Positions 46,811 to 57,162 of a DNA stretch of 60,000 nt are shown piece by piece (the first letter of the stretch is position 1; every line of letters starts with the position of its first letter). The notes beneath the pieces are model-generated. The model ran no database searches and was not told the DNA's origin. It saw only the letters and a list, made by a program, of their open reading frames with translations. This DNA comes from Owenia fusiformis (taxonomy: Eukaryota > Annelida > Polychaeta > Sabellida > Oweniidae): contig CAIIXF020000012.1 in the NCBI GenBank assembly GCA_903813345.2, positions 20,221,520 to 20,281,519 on the forward strand. The letters are read 5' to 3'. Position numbers and translations under genes: made by a program.

Positions 46811-49127
46811 AAAATTACAGGGCTCATTACACTGTTACAGGCACTGTACAGTGAAGTACGGGGCTCAAAAATTACTGGCTATTACAGGCCTTGCAATGAC
46901 ACTGAATACCAGAGCATTGTTTGCTAGCTTTTTCCATTTTACTATCTAAATGCACAACCTCTGATACAAACAATTATACATATTTTAATACATAATTTGT
47001 GTATATTGAACAATTTGTTACAAGCCATTTAGTAAGAAATTCAGTGTTCAAAAACAAGACCAAGTATGTTAAAGAATAAGTTGACTGCCTCAATTAGTAT
47101 GGGATTCAGTGAATCATTATGTAGAACTGCCTCAATAGACTGGATGTGAGTAGAAATAATCTTGATTTATGTCATTAAAAATTGGAATCTACACGTAAAA
47201 TCACAATTAGAAATGTGGTCTTGAAAAGTTTATCAGCTTTGAAAATTTAATTTTCTTTGAAAATGTGACTTCTAGGTCGGAGAGATTCCCCATAGACCCC
47301 ATGTTGTAAAATCACAAAAAGTGAAATATCTTTTCTTGTGTTGGGCAGATAATATTTTCTTTTACTGGACATATTTTAATTTGTATAACTATCAGATACA
47401 TATAGAGGATAATATGAAAAGTGAACCAGTAAAACTGATGAATATTCAAGTTTAAAGTGTGCGCCTGACCCGGCTACGTATATCACAGAGTTTATACTGG
47501 CGGATTAGACTAGTTCATTTTTTATATGTGTGTGAAAGCTTTCTCTTATTTGCGTTTTTTCGTTTAGTACGGTTTTGTTATAATTGCCGAGGTCATATAA
47601 CCGGGATAAAACAATGATTATCGTTGACTGCCCACACAAAAACATACGTTGAGTGAACAGTGTTATTACAAACAACAGGCTTTAGAATACAAAGCGTAGT
47701 GTGATAATAAGCTGTACACTACCACTGCTGCATGTACATATTACTAATTTACTAGGGCTCCCAAAGAGTGGATAGGGAGGTTGTGTTTGTCACTTTTAAA
47801 TTTTAAATTTCAAAATTGTCATTTTACATGTCATAATTTGTTGGTTTCATTCGTTTAGCCAATCAAAACATTGTAAAACAATAAATTGTCTGTTACGTAC
47901 AATCAATTTTGTTCAGTTTTGATTAGTTGTCAGAATAAAGTTACGTTCATCTGAATCCATGTATCAAAACAAAAATCCTATTTTCACTTCAAAATACTTC
48001 AGTGAGATGAAGGCTCGGAATTGTCACATGCAATAACTTATTGTCGTATTCGTTATTTTATCTTCTCGATGGTAGCATTTAGTCGCACATTTGATGCCAG
48101 GTCACCTTGTCGCGTACCTCTTGGGGAACCCCACATTTATGTGTGTACTCATGGAAGTAAATTCCCCGGTGTAGCCGAGAGCCACAAACTTTTCAACAGG
48201 TTCGAAATGACCAATTTCTCTCATATATACTCTAAATATTTTATCATTTAGCACCTACAAAGTATTGCTAATAACCATATGTAATTTCAATAAGGAAACT
48301 TATCTGGCTACATATAAATTCAATATCAACACTAGCTGTTCTCTCAACACGTCCTGGCTTACCTTGTGGTGACAAACCCTGGATTTTCGCTATTTATAGT
48401 TTATCAACACCTGGACGCATGCGCATTTTATAGTTTATCGGGCACTTTAAGGGAATTTTGTAATACCCTGCCATGCCATGGGATACAGTGAATCATTGTG
48501 TAGAATCTGTGTAGTTTAAATTAAACTGTTAATTAGTTGTACATATTGCAATTAAATAAATAAAAAATTAATAACTCATCAAAAACTAAAAATTGTTTTA
48601 TAATTTATAACCATTTATTTATCACTTAATGATAATACATCAAATATAAACCATAGAAAGATTTGAATACAATATGGTAATATTAACAATAAAAACAGAT
48701 ATTTATTTTCTAACATTTTAATGTACATATTCACCTCTTTCCTTCAAACATGGTAACAATAATTTTTCATTAATAATAATACAGTATAAATAAATTACAC
48801 ATCCGAGAGCTTAGTTACACATACATGTATTTGGGAGAACATGATCATGCAATATCATGACCCCTGTTTTCCTCATAGTAGGCCTACCTTTAAGGACCAT
48901 ATTTGGACACACTCACATTGTCGTAAAAACAGTGGTAACTTGAACTCCCTTACGTGATTTAAGATGAGACCAGAATTCTCCATCTTTGCCTTCAGGAACA
49001 GATTTCATAATTAAATTAAACTAATTCGTAATTCAAAATTTCATATTTCTGGATTTCGTAACTGATTTAATTATTAATGCCTGAGCTGAATGAGCTTCCC
49101 AGCCTCTTATGCCAACCAAGTTCAAAG
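46811..49127. other. Intergenic, no gene recognised
   Basis: AT-rich with a more mixed, CpG-bearing stretch at 47460-48420. GGGATTCAGTGAATCATT at 47101 and GGGATACAGTGAATCATT at 48479 are near-identical direct repeats 1.4 kb apart and may flank an old insertion. A 76-codon + frame at 48021 has no recognisable content. Confidence 0.4.
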
Positions 49128-49614
49128 ATGATGGAAATCTTAGCTGCAATGCTATGTTGATCATGGAAATCTTAGCTGCAATGCTATGTTGATCATGGAA
49201 ATCTTAGCTGCAATGCTATGTTGATCATGGAAATCTTAGCTGCAATGCTATATTGATCATGGAAATCTTAGCTGCAATGCTATGTTGATCATGGAAATCT
49301 TAGCTGCAATGCTATATTGATCATGGAAATCTTAGCTGCAATGCTATGTTGATCATGGAAATCTTAGCTGCAATGCTATGTTGATCATGGAAATCTTAGC
49401 TGCAATGCTATGTTGATCATGGAAATCTTAGCTGCAATGCTATGTTAATCATGGAAATCTTAGCTGCAATGCAATGTTGATCATGGAAATCTTAGCTGCA
49501 ATGCTATGTTGATCATGGAAATCGTAGCTGCAATGCTATGTTGATCATGGAAATCGTAGCTGCAATGCTATGTTGATCATGGAAATCGTAGCTGCAATGC
49601 TATGTTGATCATGG
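49128..49614. repeat. Minisatellite, 32-bp unit, about 15 copies
   Basis: ATCATGGAAATCTTAGCTGC and the bases that follow repeat every 32 bp. The last three units share TCGTAGC instead of TCTTAGC, and two earlier units share CTATATTG, showing local duplication of variants. Confidence 0.95.
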
Positions 49615-50065
49615 GCATAGCCAGATATGAGACAGGCAAGGTAACTGCCTCATCAAATTTTAGAAATATATATTTTCAGACATTTTTAAAATAAACTGAA
49701 AATTAGAGACACAGGTAGCAAAACACTTCATGTATCCTAAATTTTGCCTTGTCAAATTAATTTTGTGAGTTCCTGGCCATGCCCCCCCCCATTTATAGCT
49801 TTAGTTTGAATAATAATTCCTGTATACCAGTACATGTAATCTAATACCCAAACTTATACATTAATACCCATAATTACTACTGTTTCTCTACTTTGATTAA
49901 CATAAAGGATACTGCAATAATACAATGATAATCTACATTTCAAAAATGTATTTCATGTTACTTGATCAGATACAGATTATAATATAATGATGATGGAAAG
50001 ATGTGTCCATCAATATAGCTGGCTAGCTATGACGCATAATTTTGCATCACAAAAGTTCTAATCAT

Positions 50066-50830
50066 TTCTGAATCACACCGGAATAGCCTGACTACGGTAA
50101 AGTCAGATACCGTTGTCACAATTGGCGGACATAACCGTCGCTTCAACTGTTTAATCACTTGGTCCTCATTTCATGGGATTTTATCGTCGTTAATTCTGTG
50201 CATGCATTAAGCTCTTGTGATAATTAGAGGTTATGTCACTATCGTGGCATATATGCCCGAGGTCTGTGATATATGGCCCGACCTTGGGAGGGACACTGAT
50301 CTCTGAGAACCGAGGGCATATGTGCCACGATAGTGACATAAACGATTTATAACATACCTATGATGATGTAGACATGTCAGAGAGTACCGTTTTCTTATAG
50401 AATTGACAAACAAATGGTTTGAAAATGATTAAAATGAGTTTAGAAAAATTGCTCGCGCAGTTTTATCTTCGATTGATTGGTTATGACGTCAGAAGCTTGA
50501 CCAATCAGAAAGTTAGCGGGCGCGGGCTTTTCAAAACTTATATTGGCCCGCTGTCTTGTGTACACTTTGCACTATACATCATCATAGGTATGTTATAATG
50601 TATCATATGAAATCCCATTTTCGATCAAATTGGGTTGTGAATCACAATATAGAGTCTTCGATATTGTCAATCACAACAGAATCTGAATTTGAGTAATTTA
50701 GAAAGACAACGGTATATGGTAATTACAGTGTCCGTTGTCCCGTATCTAATTTTGATCGTTTAATTAAAGACTTTATTTTGATGGTAGAACATTGACTTTA
50801 CCATAGTCAGGCTAATCCGGGGTGTGAATA
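50066..50830. mobile_element. Inverted-repeat element with nested hairpins
   Basis: The outer ends ATAGCCTGACTACGGTAAAG (50085 region) and CTTTACCATAGTCAGGCTAA (50795 region) are imperfect inverted repeats. Inside are two further pairs: TTATGTCACTATCGTGGCAT (50231) with ATGTGCCACGATAGTGACAT (50320), and AACATACCTATGATGATGTA (50352) with TACATCATCATAGGTATGTT (50575). This looks like small elements inserted within a larger one. Confidence 0.75.
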
Positions 50831-52041
50831 TTATGACATATTATATTAGTATAACATCCTCTTTGGCTTAAGCTTTGCTTTGCCCATTTATAAACTCGCC
50901 TGTTTATGTATTCTGGCTATGCTTCTCTATCAGTCTATGTCTATACAATTACGCACTTGTAGTATACAGGTATATGTTACAATTGAATGGAATCGACTCA
51001 GAACAAGTAATATGTATTGTAGATCTACTGTTCAAAACTGATTTCCAGACCAGTTGCCATGTTTTGGCTCTAGTGGAGAAGTAAATATTTATTCCTGTTC
51101 CCATACATTTACATTGGGATCTAACATTCTAATATGGATAAGTTGTACATACATGTAGTTAGGGCCAGGTAATGCCAGGTATATACAAATGGGGACAATA
51201 TTCTCATTACAAAAGTGCATTAGTAAGATATGATAAGCATTGTAGTATAATGAGCCTTCCAATTAAATATGCTACATGTTACAATTACATAACAATATTA
51301 CATCAAAGTGTGATTTCAATTTCTTTGACAAGCTCTTAAACAATTCCATTTCCAAAAATTCAGCAGAACACACTTTAATACTAGCATTTTGTACTTTAAT
51401 ACTAGTTTTGCGTCGCCCTTATAAGAGTAGATGATTACCATTCCCTTTAAATACAGATTTTAAGTTGACTACAATTATAATGAATGTTCCACATGATATA
51501 ATGATCCAATTATAATGTACTTCTATTACCATAATCTATATCAAGCCATTCTGGTAGATACATATTAGTGTTGTAGGTATTACATCAAACTAGGGATGGG
51601 GGGGGGGGGGTCAGGGGGGGGGACAGTGGGGGGGGGGGGGGTAGAGGTACCCAGCCTTATATAAAACTCATATATAAAGTTTTAGTTCCATGTGGTACAT
51701 TTTTTGGATCTTGTTCTGATTTATCTCAATATATAGGATATTGCAATTTACATTATTGGAAAGTGTCAAAGACAAATGTGATCAAAGATGGACTTTGCCC
51801 TCATAATGATAATAGAAGACCACCATTTTCTATAAATATGGAGTTTAACTTATGAGATACAATTATACTGGATTTCTATAACCTTAATTCATATTAAGCA
51901 TTTCTAGAAAACACATTTAAGTATTGATGTTATTCCATCAGGATGGGGGAGGGGGGGGGGGGTCAATGTGGGGAGGGGGGGGGACAAATCTAGTCAGCCT
52001 TAGTTATACATCTCATCAACATAATTTTGGATCTTATAGAG

Positions 52042-53259
52042 TCAATCTCCTGGGTCATCTTCTGATTCTTCCCCTGGTGTTAAGATATCAACAATCTCTT
52101 GTGGTAGAATATCTGTTGTTACCCATCTTCCAGGTTTTTTAGAATCATTAAGTTTCCACCCATGTCCATCTGGTGCTGAAATATTAGCTTTTTCAAAATG
52201 GGCCATACGCAAGATAAGTGCCTGTAAGTTGGCCCTTGCTAAGTGAAGCATGGGGAGTCTTGACAAGGGGGGGTAGAGTAATATCTGTTCCTTCATAGTC
52301 CGTTATTGTTTTAGTATGGGGCCTAAACTTCTCTTTAAATAACACATATCTGACTTTGTTGATGTGGGATATTTGAGGTTTCCCATACTAGTATATGTTT
52401 CATATGTATGCACCCCCTCTAAACATACATGTAGCATTGCCACCGTATCATATTATATATCATTTTGTGCCTTATGGAAAGTTACATAGGATTCCAAAGT
52501 TTCAGAATCCAGGAATGTCACTGAAAAAAGTTATAATCTATCAAAGATTGTGGGTACCGGTCATTTAGATGGCAATTTCTGGTGATTTTGAGGACAATTT
52601 AAAGGACAAATTTAGTTTACGTTTTGCACATTTCTTGCTATTGTCACCATGGCAGAGCTCAGTCCACATGTCTGTGGCAGTTATGCACAAAGATATATAG
52701 ACAAGATTCATGCAGTGGCTTATAGGGAGGTCAGGAACAATGGGACCACCTTTATCACTAAAATTGGGTAGCAGACACAGTGAACAGATCACCGGACTGG
52801 CATAAAAATTCTTACAAAACTGCTTATAAATGACCCCCTACCCACATATTTTGTTGGATTGTATCTTTTTTCAGGGACACCTCTTTATTCTGAAACTTTC
52901 CAGTCCCATGTAACTTTTCATAAGGAACAAAATGATATATAACATGATAGGGTGGCAAAGCTACATGTATGAGTTAAATGTATGAGGTGCATACATATGA
53001 AACATCATTAATATGGTAAACAAACTTTTTCTACTTTACTGGTTGTTTCGTCATTTATGTCTGCTGAGAGTCCTAGTCCTTTGAATGTGTCTGTATGATT
53101 CTCCCCCTTTGCCATTGTTTTGAAAGGTGTTTCTTTGCCCCTCCGAACCAAGGCACTCACAGTGTTACACCCAGTGAAAGCGTGAAATGGCCAAGAAATG
53201 TACTGACTATGAGACACAAAATTATGTTGATGAGATTTATACCTAAGGCTGACTAGCAT
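52042..53259 (-). pseudogene. Broken transposon-associated protein with HAFTGC motif
   Basis: Minus strand. 53259-53008 encodes SWPFHAFTGCNTVSALVRRG and onward to KVEKVCLPY. Then a palindromic MITE interrupts it. The frame resumes near 52370 with NKVRYVLFKEKF, shifts frame, and continues at about 52296-52042 with HLARANLQALIL and DGHGWKLND. This order (HAFTGCDT..., LRANYQA..., HGW) matches a widespread repeated protein of invertebrate transposons as I remember it; I cannot name the superfamily. The insertion and the frameshift make it non-functional. Confidence 0.6.
52395..53005. mobile_element. 611-bp palindromic MITE
   Basis: ATGTTTCATATGTATGCACC at the left and GGTGCATACATATGAAACAT at the right are perfect complements, and similarity continues for about 150 bp at each end (CATACATGTAGC against GCTACATGTATG). 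It is inserted in the HAFTGC-protein relic. A minus-strand 75-codon open frame in the middle (52565-52792) is unrecognised. Confidence 0.88.
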
Positions 53260-54770
53260 TGCCCACCCCCCCCCCCACCCATTCTATCCCCCCACTTCAA
53301 GACTTATATGTGTTTTCCAGAAATGCTAGATATGAATTATGGTAATATAACAGAAATACAGTATAATTGTATCTTATAAGTTATACTCCATATTTAGAAT
53401 TTAGAATAGAAAGACATCATTTCTCATGATGAGGAATGACAGGGAAATTGATTTTTCCAGGTGCTGGAAATGTCAGGGAATGTTAAAATTGGGTCAAAAT
53501 AAGACAAAAATGTCTGGGAATTTTGAAACAGTAGATATGTCAGGGTATTTTGTATCAATGTTGTTCCAGCAAAGTACATTTTAGGCTATGACAGGATATC
53601 AATGAAATTCAAATTCTAACATTCAGTTGTTTCCACTAATTGGAAATCTTTTCATTAGGGTTGATTGGATGACAATCTATCTTGTATTGTCTGAGAACAT
53701 TGTGAACATTATACTGAAACCGAACAATAAAGAATATACATATACAGTATGTATAGATGGTTCAATACAATTATGCTTTTCCTTGTAGTAAGTTAGTCTT
53801 AGGCCATTCATAGTTAATTATTGGTATATGTTTCATGTTTTGTTGAGGGTTTAATCTGAGGAGGGTGGGTGGTGAAAAACAATAACGATTCTGTGTAAAA
53901 CTGTATTTATATGAGAAGCTGTCTTACATCAGTCTATTCACCTGCCCATCTGTCAAGGCAATAACTCAAATATCAGACTTTATATACTGATGCTTTGGTT
54001 ATATGGGGCCTCTGCTCAAAAAGACACTCACCATTTTTGGTTCAGATTTATTTTGCAGATGGGCACATGACTCTGTTCAAGAAAAAAGCTTGTTGCTACT
54101 CAAAAAGTTGCTGTTTCCAGATGAGGTAATATTCCTGATAACACAAATACCGAATTTTTTATTTGGTATCTTAGGACTATTCCGTATAGTGACGCTACTA
54201 GAGAAGGAATTTCTAATATGGTGTCATGTCTTGGTGTGGATTTTCCCAAAGGGGTGAAGACAATAGTAATGCCAGGTTATTGTTATCATATAATGTTAAC
54301 AATGATCAGTAGTTGACAAATTATAGTTTGAAATGCTTAGAATGCACCATTTACAATGGAAATTTTTAAAAATATTGGGAGGTGAACCCCAGTATTCCCT
54401 TTTGGATTTCGCTTCACTCATAGTGATGCAAACCCAAATAATTTCACCCCCTTGACATTTACTGGGTACTGGGTAAAATGTTTCATTATAAGTCTTGTAC
54501 AGTTGTTTGAGACTTTTTAGTAGGCTGCGCAAGAATTTCCTTTTTTGCCTGGAAATGTCACGGAATTTCATTTTAAAAAAGGTGTATGAACCCTGTTATT
54601 ATGAAGGCAAACCCCACTTTTAAACACTTATGTTTGTTGTATTGTATGGTCTTTGACACTTTCCAATAATGTAAATTGCAATATCCTATATATTGAGATA
54701 AATCAGAACAAGATCCAAAAGATGTACTACATGAAATTAAACTTTGTATATGAGTTTTATATAAGGCTGG

Positions 54771-54980
54771 CAGGCCCATAGCCAGGGGGGGTTCGCATGG
54801 TTCGGGCGAACCCCCCCCCCCCCCTGGCCAAAAATTATTTCAAAATCATGCAGTTTTTCACCATTTTGAGCACTTCTTAAGTGATTTTAGCCATATTTGG
54901 GCCATAATTGTCAAATGTGAACCCCCCCTGGAAATTTTTGAAAACTGAACCCCCCTTGGCATATCCTGGCTACGGGCCTG
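54771..54980. mobile_element. MITE (CAGGCCC family), copy 2, with 5-bp target duplication
   Basis: CAGGCCCATAGCCAGG and CCTGGCTACGGGCCTG ends, flanked on both sides by GCTGG (54766-54770 and 54981-54985). The opposite arm of the surrounding palindrome has the uninterrupted sequence GTACCCAGCCTTAT at 51648, an internal record of the empty site. Confidence 0.93.
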
Positions 54981-55186
54981 GCTGGGTACCTCTACCACCC
55001 CCCCCCCCCCCCCCCAATGTACCCACCATCCCAAGCATGATGTAATACCTACAACACTTATATGTATCTACCAGAATTGCTTGATATAGATTATGGCAAT
55101 AGAAGTACATTATAATTGTATCTCAAGTCAACTTAAAATCTGTATTTAAAGGGAATGGTAATCATCTACTATTATAAGGGCGACGC

Positions 55187-56684
55187 CCACTTTTGATCAC
55201 CTTTGTAATTGTATGGTCTTTGACACTTATCAATCATGTGAATAACAATATCCATTATATTTAAACAAATGTCTGAACTGGCCTGATAATTTTTAGAGTC
55301 TTAACATGTTCTGATATCTTTTGATTTGAAAAATAATGCCCATTCTTTATGATGTACAGGTACAGGTTTTACCAAAATTATGGACTTTTTCAACAAAGAT
55401 CATGGTTTCCATGACAACCATTAATTACAGATCATTGAAACTTTGCATACTAATCAAGAATGATATTAACAACTTCCAGTAAAGTTATTGTGATGATTAA
55501 AGATCAACTGAAAAAGTTATTCAAGGATAATAAAGTACCCCCTGTTATTTTCTATATTAGGGTCAAAAACTCCACTTTGGCAACTTTCGCCCCGGATACG
55601 GCGCGTCAGACAACAAATTTCTGAAGTATCACATAAAAATACATAAGAAACAAGTAATTTCAATTTGTTCACTGGTAAAAACATTTTTGTGTCCTAGCTT
55701 ACTACCTATACCCTCTAGGGATTTCCAGCAAATACTACCGTCTAATGCTAAACCAAAGGCTCCATTGACTGAATATGTGGTCTCCTAAATTGTGTTTATC
55801 TATAAATGTATGCACATTTTTGAGAAGCAAGTTTATGTCAATTTTGCAATAAAACTGTTATCAGTGACATCATCACCAATAGATGGCACCATTTACTGGA
55901 ATGGCCTTCAAATCCAATCATGGAAAAAACACATTTATAATTTGAGTGACCATCAATGTAAAACATTCTTTTCACAAACATACAGGTTAATTCCATAAGC
56001 TGATGGGTCAAGTGAGAGAAACTCATTGTTAATGGTTTCACTCAGTGTATCATAAATTGTTCGTTTTAAAAAACGGAACCTTTCCAAACAAAGTAAATCA
56101 TGTTTTGACAGACATTGATTTATTAACCAAATGTCATTTTCAATAATTCTCAATAAAGCAATACCCAAATCCATTGCTACCATGGAAATCATATTGCCAT
56201 ATAGAATTCCAATAGATCTTGGAATTCCTAGAGGAATGTTTCTCGTAATACATCCCTCACCCACAACTTATGGTTTTCAAGGCATGAATTTTTCTGACAT
56301 TTTGGGATTTGATGTTTACGGCACATCTTCAATTATGTCAGGCACCAGATACATTAATACATATAACATATACTCATTTTGTTATTTCTCAATACACAAG
56401 TCATTTTCCCAGCTCCACATGTTAATATAATAAATACTTTTTTAAGAACTTTCCCAAGTTAACTTTCTGCAATATAAAATCACTCGGGTAACCTGTTCCT
56501 TACAGAATTTCTCATTGCATTGTACATTTTCTCTCCATCAGAACATGACACAGATGACATCATTTCCTGCCATCAGTTATGTATATGACATTCCTCTGTG
56601 TCCCTTATAGGTCACTTATATAAGTTAGTGCATGAAGCCAATCTTGTTAAACGTTGCCTTTTTGGAGGGAGCCTCGGAATTTCA
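55187..56684. other. Intergenic spacer between convergent genes
   Basis: Mostly featureless. A minus-strand open frame of about 105 codons (56264-55953) has protein-like content (LLCLERFRFLKRTIYDTLSE) but no start context, splice sites or family I recognise. It may be a mobile-element relic. Confidence 0.35.
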
Positions 56685-57162
56685 TCAATTTCTGGGCTGA
56701 AATTTAGACAGACCATCACAAAGTTTGTTATAAATTCCCTTCACGACTTTAAAACCAGAGTTGTATATAAGATCAACATTTGGGCTTTTTGGACGACCAA
56801 TGCTACCATTGTCGTGACTTATATTACTTGCAGTCCTAGCTAAAGCACTACTTTCAAGTTTACTACTACTAGCACTACGGGTCACACGTGGGCTCAAAGG
56901 TTGCTGGAAAATGATAACTTTCTCATCATAAGATTTACGCACAAATGTGACTTCATCATCAATGTCAGAATCAGTGCTGGTGCTATTTGTTGAATCTTCA
57001 CTATCTCTATCTGTAACTGCCTGTGGAATACTTTTGCTAGGTGCTACTGCCAATTTACGTGCTGCAGAGGTTTTCAGTGCTGGGTTAGAAAGGTGTTGAG
57101 ACAAAGGAGGAGCGTTCACACACATAGATTGAGATCTTGTCCTCTTTAACTTATCTCCAGCA
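56685..57162 (-). CDS. Right-hand gene, terminal exon
   Basis: Acceptor ctacttgcag at 57163-57172. Reads AGDKLKRTRSQSMCV and onward to KLCDGLSKFQPRN before TGA. Begins with one base completing the codon split at the previous exon. Confidence 0.78.

Larger units (their letters stand above)
51410..55186. mobile_element. Large palindromic element carrying later insertions
   Basis: The left arm (51410-52048) starts GCGTCGCCCTTATAAGAGTA and has its reverse complement in two pieces on the right, 54592-55186 and 53216-53407. The right arm is split by about 1.2 kb of extra sequence (about 53410-54590) and again by a 210-bp MITE (54771-54980). The central spacer holds remains of a transposon-type protein and a 611-bp palindromic MITE (52395-53005). 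G/C homopolymer runs occur at matching places in both arms. Confidence 0.82.

Noticed and set aside
48021-48251. 76-codon plus-strand open frame as a small gene
   Set aside because: No homology recognised, no splice or promoter support, and the length is compatible with chance.
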